Source: JBCDGZ01 sp038750655
GTDB taxonomy: Bacteria > Bacteroidota > Bacteroidia > Chitinophagales > Saprospiraceae
Assembly: GCA_038750655.1 (NCBI GenBank)
Contig: JBCDGZ010000059.1
Location: 1-43,038, forward strand
DNA length: 43,038 bases
Direction: 5' to 3'
A program made the translations under genes and the position numbers. Shown piece by piece: positions 8,601 to 14,588 of this stretch. The notes below the pieces were generated by a model, which had not been told where the DNA came from, made no database searches, and saw only the letters and a list, made by a program, of their open reading frames with translations. Every line of letters starts with the position of its first letter. The stretch's first letter is position 1.

Positions 8601-10578
8601 CGTTGATGTCCGCACAGCAGAATTTCACGTAGTCATCAAAATAAGATTGGTTGCCCTGATACCAAGGAGGGAAGACCCGTAGGTCATCATCGCCATTGGC
8701 GCCATCGCAATCGATAGAACTCCAATCGCCCTCGCGAACCGTCTCGCCATTCTTGTTATTGCCATTAGAGTTGAATTCATCCATCCGAATGGCCTTAAAC
8801 CATACTTCGTTGGAACAATTATCGTGTGAGCCATCATCGAAAGTGCTGGCAAATATTTTTGTTAAACCAATATTGGAAGCATCAATGCCCCCAGTTGTCG
8901 TCAAGCTAACGACGGTCTGTGCATCACAAACTGCGGCCGGCGGAACATCGTCGATTACCGTTAATTCGATGGTCTCTACAGTCGTTGACCCGCAGCAATC
9001 GGAAGCCGTATAAGTTACCATGTGAGTACCTAAAGGCAAGTCCCTGATGATGAACTGATCCGCAGAAAGCTGCTCTACCGTTCCAGCAGAGCTGCTGATG
9101 CTATAATCCAGTGGCCCAGAAGAGCAAGCATCGGTGAGGAAAGGACGAGTCGCATACCAGTCAGCCTCACAGCGCCAAACATCCGTACTGATCGTAAGAT
9201 CGCTGATGCCATTGATGACCGGGCCATCTTCGTCCTCCACTTTAATCACTTGGTTGTGAAAGGTCACTTGACCAGTACACCAATCCTGGATCGTCCAGCG
9301 GCGAATGATCTGGTAGCAAGACTCGCTAGCGCCAGTGGTACAAGTGTTGATGCGAGTATCGGAAAAAGTATAGTTGATGTCTCCACACTCCACCCCGCTG
9401 GGGAAGCCCGTACCGAACCACTTCACTTGTGGACAACCGGGATACAGCTCATCGGCAGGATCGGGATTACCGGCGAAGGGGTGGCCTGCAGGCAGGGTGT
9501 TCCAACCTAGCGGAGAAGGACCGCAGCTGCTGGTATTTTGTAAATCTTCGCGCTCATCGCATTTCAGCGAAGGCTCATCGTTGTTATCATAATCAGGTGG
9601 TGTAACCAAATTCGCCAGGGTAGCCCGCTGGAGGTTGATGGTTTCGGAGCAGCTAGTGCTGTTGCCGGAAGCATCGACGGCCGTCCAGGTACGGGTGATG
9701 ACGTTATTGATGGGTTGGCAAGCGCGGGGGCTTTCCACATCGCTGTAGGTCAGCGTCACCGGGCCACAAGGGTCGAAGCCATTGACCGTCCAGGGACCAA
9801 CATAGTTAGGATCGTAAGAACCGGAGTTAGGGTCTGGGCTGAGGGTCACGCCAGTAGGCAGTGGGAAGCCTGGGGAGGCCGTCAGCGAAGGAGCGAGATT
9901 GGCCGTACAGGGAATAGTATATTGGGTACAAAGCAGATCAGGAATCAATTTGTCCTCAACCAATATGCTGCCCCAGCAGTTGTTGCCATTGCGAGGGTCC
10001 GTAACTTGAACCATCAAGGTTTGGCCAATATTAGCGCCCGTTACGGTATTTCCAATATTATTACCGCTGAGATCGGTAATGGTCACCGTATAATTATCGT
10101 AGCAGCCATAGCTATTGCCTTCGAGAATCATATCAGCCGATACGACAGCCATGCAGTTTTCGTCGAGTGAAACCTGCACCGTACCATTATTACATCCCAA
10201 AGAGCCACTACTCACCGGAAATTCGTTTACCGTGATACTAAAAGAGCAAATAGACGAGTTGCCATCAAAATCAGTAGCCTGAAACTGATAGTCCGTCGTC
10301 GTATTGTGTTGCAGAGGTGTACCACTAGGCGGCCCCGCCAATTGTACGATGGTTGGATTCGGATCCGTGGCATCCGTAGCAGTAATGGTAAAGTTGAAGA
10401 TGAATTCACAATCTCCGGGGTCCAGCGTAATGGATTGTGACGCTGGGCAGTTGAGTACCGGGGCTTGAGCCTGAGCACTAAATGCCATTAAAGACAGAAT
10501 AGAAAAAAGGGATAACTTTCCGAATGATCGTTTTCCAAAAAGCCAGTGTTTCTGGATAAAAGCGTAGAGTTTGTTCAT
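5617..10578 (-). CDS. Giant T9SS type A surface protein with dockerin-like and cohesin-like domains
   Basis: A 1653-aa secreted protein. I place the start at 10578 (MNKLYAFIQKHWLFGKRSF) because a normal signal peptide ending in AQAQA follows; the longer frame from 10650 adds 24 residues without signal character. An HYR-like domain comes first (about 40-110), then many Cys-rich HYR/Ig-like modules, including blocks such as CPAHPRFSEFAP and IIDCKEFYVPT. A CnaB-like strand region is near 1240-1290. A dockerin-like pair lies at about 1295-1352: the second loop DANNSGSVTTFD has canonical spacing, while the first, DKNINPLNGVTTFD, has two extra residues. A cohesin-like domain follows (about 1430-1557), then a type A tail (NQPNPFREQT, last 85 residues). 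The C-terminal half is paralogous to the 680- and 959-aa proteins. Likely structural or adhesive; no catalytic domain seen. Confidence 0.88.
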   Translation of the reverse strand: MNKLYAFIQKHWLFGKRSFGKLSLFSILSLMAFSAQAQAPVLNCPASQSITLDPGDCEFIFNFTITATDATDPNPTIVQLAGPPSGTPLQHNTTTDYQFQATDFDGNSSICSFSITVNEFPVSSGSLGCNNGTVQVSLDENCMAVVSADMILEGNSYGCYDNYTVTITDLSGNNIGNTVTGANIGQTLMVQVTDPRNGNNCWGSILVEDKLIPDLLCTQYTIPCTANLAPSLTASPGFPLPTGVTLSPDPNSGSYDPNYVGPWTVNGFDPCGPVTLTYSDVESPRACQPINNVITRTWTAVDASGNSTSCSETINLQRATLANLVTPPDYDNNDEPSLKCDEREDLQNTSSCGPSPLGWNTLPAGHPFAGNPDPADELYPGCPQVKWFGTGFPSGVECGDINYTFSDTRINTCTTGASESCYQIIRRWTIQDWCTGQVTFHNQVIKVEDEDGPVINGISDLTISTDVWRCEADWYATRPFLTDACSSGPLDYSISSSAGTVEQLSADQFIIRDLPLGTHMVTYTASDCCGSTTVETIELTVIDDVPPAAVCDAQTVVSLTTTGGIDASNIGLTKIFASTFDDGSHDNCSNEVWFKAIRMDEFNSNGNNKNGETVREGDWSSIDCDGANGDDDLRVFPPWYQGNQSYFDDYVKFCCADINDGPIMVVFRVFDVDPTPFTFGQVFPNLVPPGEDPADYAGVLPEEMMPGGALYGRFNDCMVEVTVQDKQAPRVFPPADITVTCDFWFPFDPDNPNDFTTELDDVFGEVVPNVPNAVDRDSIIIRDRVCPAHPRFSEFAPPNIFDDPCYDDQYDIYWGKDGYSLSNCDQMIDQQIISNLTCGKGTIIRRWRSSDGSGNWSNLATQTITIIDCKEFYVPTACWRFTPKDVGECDLVNIPGQGLQNRIKLIEWPCDVEVTTCQGPGTETFLPENLAVQFEEDRRPRFDDDNCSMIAATFEDEPFIFIDSSCVKIFRNWRVVDWCLFEEFQNGTYTGEWQWDWQQVIKLVNNNGPDFADCTDKTFCGFGDPNSSITDPLDPNYIAAQCVGIIELRPEISDDCSMLEDLRIDFKLDAFNDGQYDILGYSDNYGNVYPFPNPNFLPVRTFAAEDANADGTYPVGTHRILWGAEDGCGNTSVCEYLFTIEDCKPPTAYCEVGISTIPMPDTAGGFVDIWASDFDLGSFDNCTEQADLVFAFSTDPNDRSIRLTCADAGQNLSFTVFVFDEAGNYSSCLVGVVLNNCDGQTVSVTGEIRNEEGIGIANVNVGLEGFMTGSQMTNSGGSFNFFSLQENQNYIINPDKNINPLNGVTTFDLVLISKHILGVEALNSPYKIIAADANNSGSVTTFDMVEIRKLILYIDTEFESNTSWRFVPQEYNFEDPTNPFLSTFPEVYSINGLEGMVEADFVAIKTGDVNCSASTDLVSSEDRSSENLTFQLKDKQLKAGEEYSLTFRADDFQSVLGYQFALQFDTEALEFVETNAAQLPGLNAANFGKALLDRGVLTTSWNDPEAISESGDLFEIRFRAKQDVRWSEVISLSDDYTAAEAYLAGEQDALERWGVALDFEVGQTTSMSFELLQNQPNPFREQTLVSFYLPEATQAVFSVYDVAGREVKRVVSNYDAGHHMLTVEANELPGGGVFYYQLQTATDSRTLKMLKVK

Positions 10579-10796
10579 GAGATTTACAATTTTTATCACC
10601 CAAATGCTAGTAGAAATGTGAATAGTTGAGATACCGAGCACCTGGCACACAATCGGCCTGCCATCTCCAGCAGGAATACCGGTTAAAGGAATTTTTTAAT
10701 TGAATCGGTTGGGATAGATTTGGATTTGCGATGAGAGCCAATCATTATTTTGAAACCAAAGTACAGATTTGTGACAGCCCTCAATTGATCGCAATA

Positions 10797-10842
10797 CAAA
10801 GATAAGTAGATTTGTTCTAAAGTGCCTACCCCAAAAGGGGTA
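10797..10842 (-). promoter_or_regulatory. Promoter with TACC-N8-GGTA operator (site B)
   Basis: The minus-strand -7 box is TATCTTTG (10804-10797). The operator 22 bp upstream is the perfect dyad TACCCC-AAAA-GGGGTA (10827-10842). It lies 218 bp upstream of the 1653-aa gene start. Box, spacer length and half-site spacing equal those of sites A and C. Confidence 0.65.
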
Positions 10843-10849
10843 TTTAGGT

Positions 10850-10883
10850 GTTAAAAAATAGGCTCCCCAGACACTGAGGAGCC
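10850..10883 (-). terminator. Intrinsic terminator downstream of the 229-aa gene
   Basis: On the minus strand GGCTCC (10883-10878) pairs with GGAGCC (10866-10861), followed by TATTTTTTAAC. It is about 160 bp past the 229-aa stop codon and just upstream of promoter site B, so it separates the two transcription units. Confidence 0.65.
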
Positions 10884-11043
10884 CAAATTTAAGGGTAATA
10901 ATCTTTATAATTCATGATGATTATAAAGTGTACGAAAATTGAGCAGATAATAGCTTTATACTTTGGTCCATTCGATGATCTTTTTTACCGCTTTTAGGCT
11001 GATAATTATTTAAAAATAGGCCCTGTAAGGCAATTTTGCTGCA

Positions 11044-11733
11044 CTAGTCTCTCTTATGTTCTAGCCTACCCAAAGCGCCTTCACCCTCACTAAAAACCGC
11101 CTCCCTATTAACCGTAAATTTGGGTAAAAGTCGCTGTGCAGACAATCCGCTGCCGCCGAAATGTAGCTCCAAGGCGTGTAGCAAAATAGAATTGGCCGCT
11201 CCCAGGCAGGCTTCTGCCGCCAACGATGAGACAAAGTGTAATATCTGTGACAGCGGTTGAGCACACTTGCTACGCAGTCGAAGGTAGAATGATGGAGCTT
11301 CTGGCTGCGGGGGGATGGTGTCGCGGCAATGCGTAAAGCTCGGAGCGTTCATAGAGAACTGCCTGGATTCGAAGAACTGAAAAAGCAGCCCCTTGTCCAA
11401 TCGGGAGGTTCCCAAATTCTCCGCAGTCATAGCGGGTAGCATCACAGGAGCGACTTCCCGAGTGCTAATGACATCCAACGGAGAGCTAAGGGCCAATTGA
11501 TAACCAAGGGGCTGTTCGAAATAGTGGGTATAGAGAATTATAGTTGTTGTGTTGTTGGCACGCGGCCACTGGTCCTCAATAATGATGGACGGTGGCTGCG
11601 AAGCACAACTTATATCCGAATACTGGACAAATACAGAACGGCCAAAAGCGGGAAAGCTTGTGATAGTGAGACCGCCGAACAAGAGCCACCAATGCAGCCC
11701 CCGCCTGCTTTGAAACAAGGTATATTTATTCAT
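11044..11733 (-). CDS. Stand-alone cohesin-like domain protein, no sorting tail
   Basis: A 229-aa protein with a likely signal peptide (WWLLFGGLTITSFPAFG). Residues about 60-200 align by eye with the cohesin-like domains of the neighbouring giants: LGYQLALSSPLDVISTREV here matches LGYQFALQFDTEALEFVET in the 1653-aa protein, RLDKGLLFQFFES matches LLDRGVLTTSWND, and LAAEAC...ALELHF matches LSAEAY...PVELHF in the 680-aa protein. It lacks the dockerin-like pair and the type A tail, and its last 45 residues do not resemble them. It has its own promoter (site C) and terminator, which argues against a dead fragment. It may be a small secreted partner of the dockerin-like modules, or a decaying copy. 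Confidence 0.65.
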   Translation of the reverse strand: MNKYTLFQSRRGLHWWLLFGGLTITSFPAFGRSVFVQYSDISCASQPPSIIIEDQWPRANNTTTIILYTHYFEQPLGYQLALSSPLDVISTREVAPVMLPAMTAENLGTSRLDKGLLFQFFESRQFSMNAPSFTHCRDTIPPQPEAPSFYLRLRSKCAQPLSQILHFVSSLAAEACLGAANSILLHALELHFGGSGLSAQRLLPKFTVNREAVFSEGEGALGRLEHKRD

Positions 11734-11850
11734 GGGATCGATTTTCCTGCTTTGTATGACTACCCTTATTTATTCGTCCTACTCAACGGATAAATTATAG
11801 TAGGTATTCGAGGAGCAACTGGTCACTCCAAGTAATAAACTTTTGTAAAA

Positions 11851-11882
11851 TGTGCAATCAGGAAAATATTTGTGCAATCAGG
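11851..11882. repeat. 12-bp direct repeat, 20-bp period
   Basis: TGTGCAATCAGG occurs at 11851-11862 and again at 11871-11882. The 20-bp period is about two helical turns. It lies 30-60 bp downstream of the -7 box of site C, in the predicted leader of the 229-aa gene. It could be paired protein sites or an RNA element. Confidence 0.6.
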
Positions 11883-11911
11883 TAAGAAGTAAAAGTTTTC
11901 TTAGCTTTCAA

Positions 11912-11957
11912 CAAAAGTACTATAATTTGCGGAGATTACTATACCCTGAATCAGGTA
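11912..11957 (-). promoter_or_regulatory. Promoter with TACC-N8-GGTA operator (site C)
   Basis: The minus-strand -7 box is TACTTTTG (11919-11912). TACC-N8-GGTA is at 11942-11957, 22 bp upstream; its core CCTGAATCAGG is itself symmetric. It lies 178 bp upstream of the 229-aa gene. Confidence 0.6.
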
Positions 11958-12030
11958 TTTTGGATGCCTTTGACGTTTGGGGTGGACGGGTTGCGTGGCA
12001 TCGCCATCCCTTCGGGGCCTTTGGCGCTGG

Positions 12031-12201
12031 GGTGGACGGTGGACGGTGGACGGTGGACGGTGGGCGGTGGGCGGTGGACGGTGGGCGGTGGGCGGTGGAC
12101 GGTGGACGGTGGGCGGTGGACGGTGGACGGTGGACGGTGGGCGGTGGACGGTGGACGGTGGACGGTGGGCGGTGGGCGGTGGACGGTGGACGGTGGACGG
12201 T
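12031..12201. repeat. Tandem heptamer array, 24 units
   Basis: There are 24 uninterrupted 7-bp units, 16 GGTGGAC and 8 GGTGGGC, plus a final GGT. The only variation is A or G at position six. Because seven is not a multiple of three, several frames stay open as a heptapeptide repeat (WTVDGGR-like), giving spurious overlapping reading frames on both strands. It lies between the 229-aa promoter and the 3' end of the 680-aa gene. Confidence 0.95.
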
Positions 12202-12217
12202 AGTTAGCGAACGTAGT

Positions 12218-12254
12218 GAGACGAAAGAAACGTGCGGAGCTGCGTCTCTTCACG
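12218..12254. repeat. Hairpin element beside the heptamer array
   Basis: GAGACG (about 12220) and CGTCTC (about 12243-12248) are inverted, in a segment that begins GTGAGACG and ends CGTCTCTTCAC. It separates the direct heptamers from the inverted ones. It may be part of the repeat unit or a weak terminator. Confidence 0.4.
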
Positions 12255-12271
12255 AACCACTACACAGGGCC

Positions 12272-12324
12272 GTCAACCGTCGACCGTCAACCAAACTGCC
12301 CCTGGCAGTCAACCGTCCACCGCC
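12272..12324. repeat. Inverted, degenerate copies of the heptamer
   Basis: GTCAACC, GTCGACC and GTCAACC occupy 12272-12292, and GTCAACC, GTCCACC and GCC occupy 12308-12324. GTCCACC is the exact reverse complement of the array unit GGTGGAC, and the others differ at one base. The whole region can therefore fold back on itself. Confidence 0.75.
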
Positions 12325-12396
12325 AGCATCAAAGGTGCCGAAGGCCCTCGGCAGCCACTCCAAGAGCATCGCCGCCGAAGGCCCTCCGCTAGCCTG

Positions 12397-14439
12397 CTAA
12401 TCAACCAAAACCATACGCTGCTTCGCTTGCAGCTCCGCCATGTTCAGCTGATAATAGTACAACCCCGCTGCGCCCAGGTCGCCACGCTGCAACCAGAACT
12501 CATTATACCCGGCCGCAAAAGTATCCTCGCGTTGGTAGACCAAGCGGCCCAGGGCGTCGAAGACCTGTAGGGTGGCCGCGCCGGCCTCCGGCAGCGTAAA
12601 GCTGATCAGCGTTTGCTGGCGGAAGGGGTTGGGGCGGTTGGCCATCAGCTCGAAAGCAGTGGTTGGAGCGGGTGGAGGAGGGCTAAAGTGCAGCTCGACA
12701 GGGTGGGTACTGACCTGCCCGCTCGACAGCTCGGAGTAGGCTTCAGCGCTGAGGCTCTCGGTGCTGAGGGTGAAGAGACTGGATAAATGAGTATCCTTTA
12801 AGGCCCTGAAATGCAGGGTGAAGACCGACTCTCCGTCGATGGAGGCAGAGTGGGCGGTGCTCCAGCTGGCCAGCAATTCGCCCTGATCGAGGCGATCGAG
12901 GTTGAAGTTGTGGAGGTTGAGGTCGGGGAGGGCCGCAGGCACTACGCGGTCGATGTTGATCGCGGAAGGATCGAAGCGAAGAGCGAGCTGAAGGCCCAAG
13001 GCTTGCTCTAACTCCTGTGCAGAGAACGTGATGGCGTAGTCCTGGCCAGCCACTAAGGGTTGATCCTCCGCTTGTAGGCGCAGAGGCTGCCCCATTTGCC
13101 GGTCTTCTATGACCTCACTCGTCAATCCACTTAAGACAGCGGTACCATTTAAATCCCCCACTTTAACCCCAATGAAACACAGGTTTTCGGCCAATGAAAA
13201 GCTGTCAATGGTGTAAGAGTCGGGGATAGGGCCAGCAAATGGATTGGTGGGGTTGCCATTAAAGTCGTACTCTTCTGGAATGAACCGCCAAGAGTCATTG
13301 TTCGTAAAATCGGTGATTTGGAATAAGATGAGCTGGCGCAGCTGTACCAGATCGAAGACGGTAATGGTGCTGCTCCTGTTCACATCTGCTGCGATCATGC
13401 GGTAAGGAGAATTCAAGGGCTCAATCCCTAAAATATGACGAGCGAGCAGCACAAGGTCAAAAGTCGATACGCCGTTTACAGGGTTGATGTCTTTTACTGG
13501 GCGGATGTCGTAAGGGCCAGGAATGGAGACCACGCTGTCCAGCAAATTCAGAAAGTTGTAATTAAGACCAGACGGAGCCGCAGGAAATACTTGGCTCTGG
13601 CCATTGGCTCCAGTAACTTCAATAGAAAAACCGCCGATGGCCTCCCCCCTTTCATTTTTGGCAACAATATCGGCAAGAACATTTGGACAATCCACCATCA
13701 GGCTAACGATACAGGTGGAAAAATTGCCCGCATCGTCCCAAACATAAATAGTATAGTTTTGAACTTGATTGTGATCAGCACAGCTGACATCGACGGAAAT
13801 ATCATTGGGATCGGTAGAAAAAGAGAAACCCAGTTGACCATTCGCCACACAATTATCCGTACTACCCAGATCAAAATCCGAAGCAAAGACGGTTATGATT
13901 TGCCCGCTATCCAAGGGAACAATAGATACCCCGATTTCACAATAAGGTACGGGTACTTCGCAATCTTCAACGATAAAAGTGTAATCACAGCTGGTCGTAT
14001 TGCCGCAATCATCCGTCGCATTCCAGTAAATGCGATGAGTGCCGACAGGATAGCTGGCGGTAGCTGTAGGGCTGCTCGCAGAGAAGGCCGTTACGGGTAA
14101 GCCATTGGGGTTGGGAAAAGGATAGGTACTGCCTTGATTATCGCTGTAGCCCAGTAAATCGTCGGAATTATCATCATCCAAATCGATTTTATAATCAATC
14201 GCTAGGCCGTTAGCGGGCAAGCAATCAGAGTTGATAATGGGCACCAGATCGACGATGGCATCGCACTGCCCAGTGGTATTGCAGGCACTCACCGTGTTGC
14301 AATTATCGAATGTTGGCCCCATCAGGTCCCACTCGTGGGCAGATGAAAGCACTGGGGCGATCAATAAGAAGAATAGGATGCAAAAGAGCAGTGCTCTTTT
14401 GCCATTGGTTTGCTTTGAATGTTGGAGAAAGTTTTCCAT
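12397..14439 (-). CDS. T9SS type A surface protein with dockerin-like and cohesin-like domains (680 aa)
   Basis: A signal peptide is present at residues 1-35 (LLFCILFFLLIAPVLSSA). HYR-like modules with blocks such as DCGNTTSCDYTF and GVSIVPLDSG occupy about 40-240. A CnaB-like stretch (about 245-305) precedes a dockerin-like pair at about 311-370: the first loop is DINPVNGVSTFD, the second DVNRSSTITVFD. A cohesin-like domain follows (about 453-586), then a proline-rich linker and a type A sorting tail (NRPNPFRQQT, 593-680). It corresponds to the C-terminal 650 residues of the 1653-aa protein. Promoter site D lies 97 bp upstream. No enzyme domain was found, so a structural surface role is inferred. 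Confidence 0.87.
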   Translation of the reverse strand: MENFLQHSKQTNGKRALLFCILFFLLIAPVLSSAHEWDLMGPTFDNCNTVSACNTTGQCDAIVDLVPIINSDCLPANGLAIDYKIDLDDDNSDDLLGYSDNQGSTYPFPNPNGLPVTAFSASSPTATASYPVGTHRIYWNATDDCGNTTSCDYTFIVEDCEVPVPYCEIGVSIVPLDSGQIITVFASDFDLGSTDNCVANGQLGFSFSTDPNDISVDVSCADHNQVQNYTIYVWDDAGNFSTCIVSLMVDCPNVLADIVAKNERGEAIGGFSIEVTGANGQSQVFPAAPSGLNYNFLNLLDSVVSIPGPYDIRPVKDINPVNGVSTFDLVLLARHILGIEPLNSPYRMIAADVNRSSTITVFDLVQLRQLILFQITDFTNNDSWRFIPEEYDFNGNPTNPFAGPIPDSYTIDSFSLAENLCFIGVKVGDLNGTAVLSGLTSEVIEDRQMGQPLRLQAEDQPLVAGQDYAITFSAQELEQALGLQLALRFDPSAINIDRVVPAALPDLNLHNFNLDRLDQGELLASWSTAHSASIDGESVFTLHFRALKDTHLSSLFTLSTESLSAEAYSELSSGQVSTHPVELHFSPPPPAPTTAFELMANRPNPFRQQTLISFTLPEAGAATLQVFDALGRLVYQREDTFAAGYNEFWLQRGDLGAAGLYYYQLNMAELQAKQRMVLVD

Positions 14440-14535
14440 GGGAAAAAGTTTAAGCTTTAATTAATTGGATAATTCTGGCGGGAATTATTCCAAAGCGGGA
14501 TGTACTTTTTCCTCAGAATATTTCTTTAACTACTC

Positions 14536-14569
14536 TAAAGGTAGCTAATTTATACTTAAGCAAACTACC
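14536..14569 (-). promoter_or_regulatory. Promoter with TACC half-site at the same spacing (site D)
   Basis: The minus-strand -7 box is TACCTTTA (14543-14536), one base off TAnnTTTG. TACC lies exactly 22 bp upstream (14566-14569). Here the second half-site GGTA is missing; instead CAAACT/AGTTTG (14561-14578) is a dyad overlapping the half-site. It lies 97 bp upstream of the 680-aa gene. Confidence 0.45.
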
Positions 14570-14588
14570 AAAAGTTTGCCGAATTTCA

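Larger units (their letters stand above)
10579..11043. other. Intergenic region between the 1653-aa and 229-aa genes
   Basis: It holds the leader and promoter of the 1653-aa gene (site B at 10797-10842) and a terminator for the 229-aa gene (10850-10883). An A+T-rich 8-bp dyad, TTTATAAT/ATTATAAA, lies at 10904-10927. No further gene was seen. Confidence 0.5.
11734..12396. other. Repeat-rich intergenic region
   Basis: No credible gene was found. From left to right it holds a 12-bp direct repeat (11851-11882), promoter site C (11912-11957), a heptamer array (12031-12201), a hairpin element (12218-12254), inverted heptamers (12272-12324) and two copies of GCCGAAGGCCCTC (12337-12349, 12374-12386). 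An inverted relative of the last motif (about 12009-12026, GGGGCCTTTGGCG) lies on the left side of the array, so the array is bracketed by related flanks. Confidence 0.6.

Noticed and set aside
6949..8682. A 577-codon open frame antisense to the 1653-aa gene
   Set aside because: The opposite strand encodes a well-supported secreted protein with paralogues. The antisense translation has no domain, signal or conserved composition, and a similar antisense frame appears under the 959-aa paralogue as a by-product.
11044..11733. Calling the 229-aa gene a pseudogene
   Set aside because: The frame is intact, with a signal peptide, its own promoter and a terminator. Decay is possible but not shown, so it is left as a gene with lower confidence.
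12031..12201. CRISPR array
   Set aside because: Units are only 7 bp and directly abutting, with no spacers and no cas genes nearby.
11852..12400. Overlapping open frames encoding WTVDGGR-like heptapeptide repeats
   Set aside because: They exist only because the 7-bp DNA repeat contains no stop codons in several frames on both strands. There is no start context or non-repeat domain.
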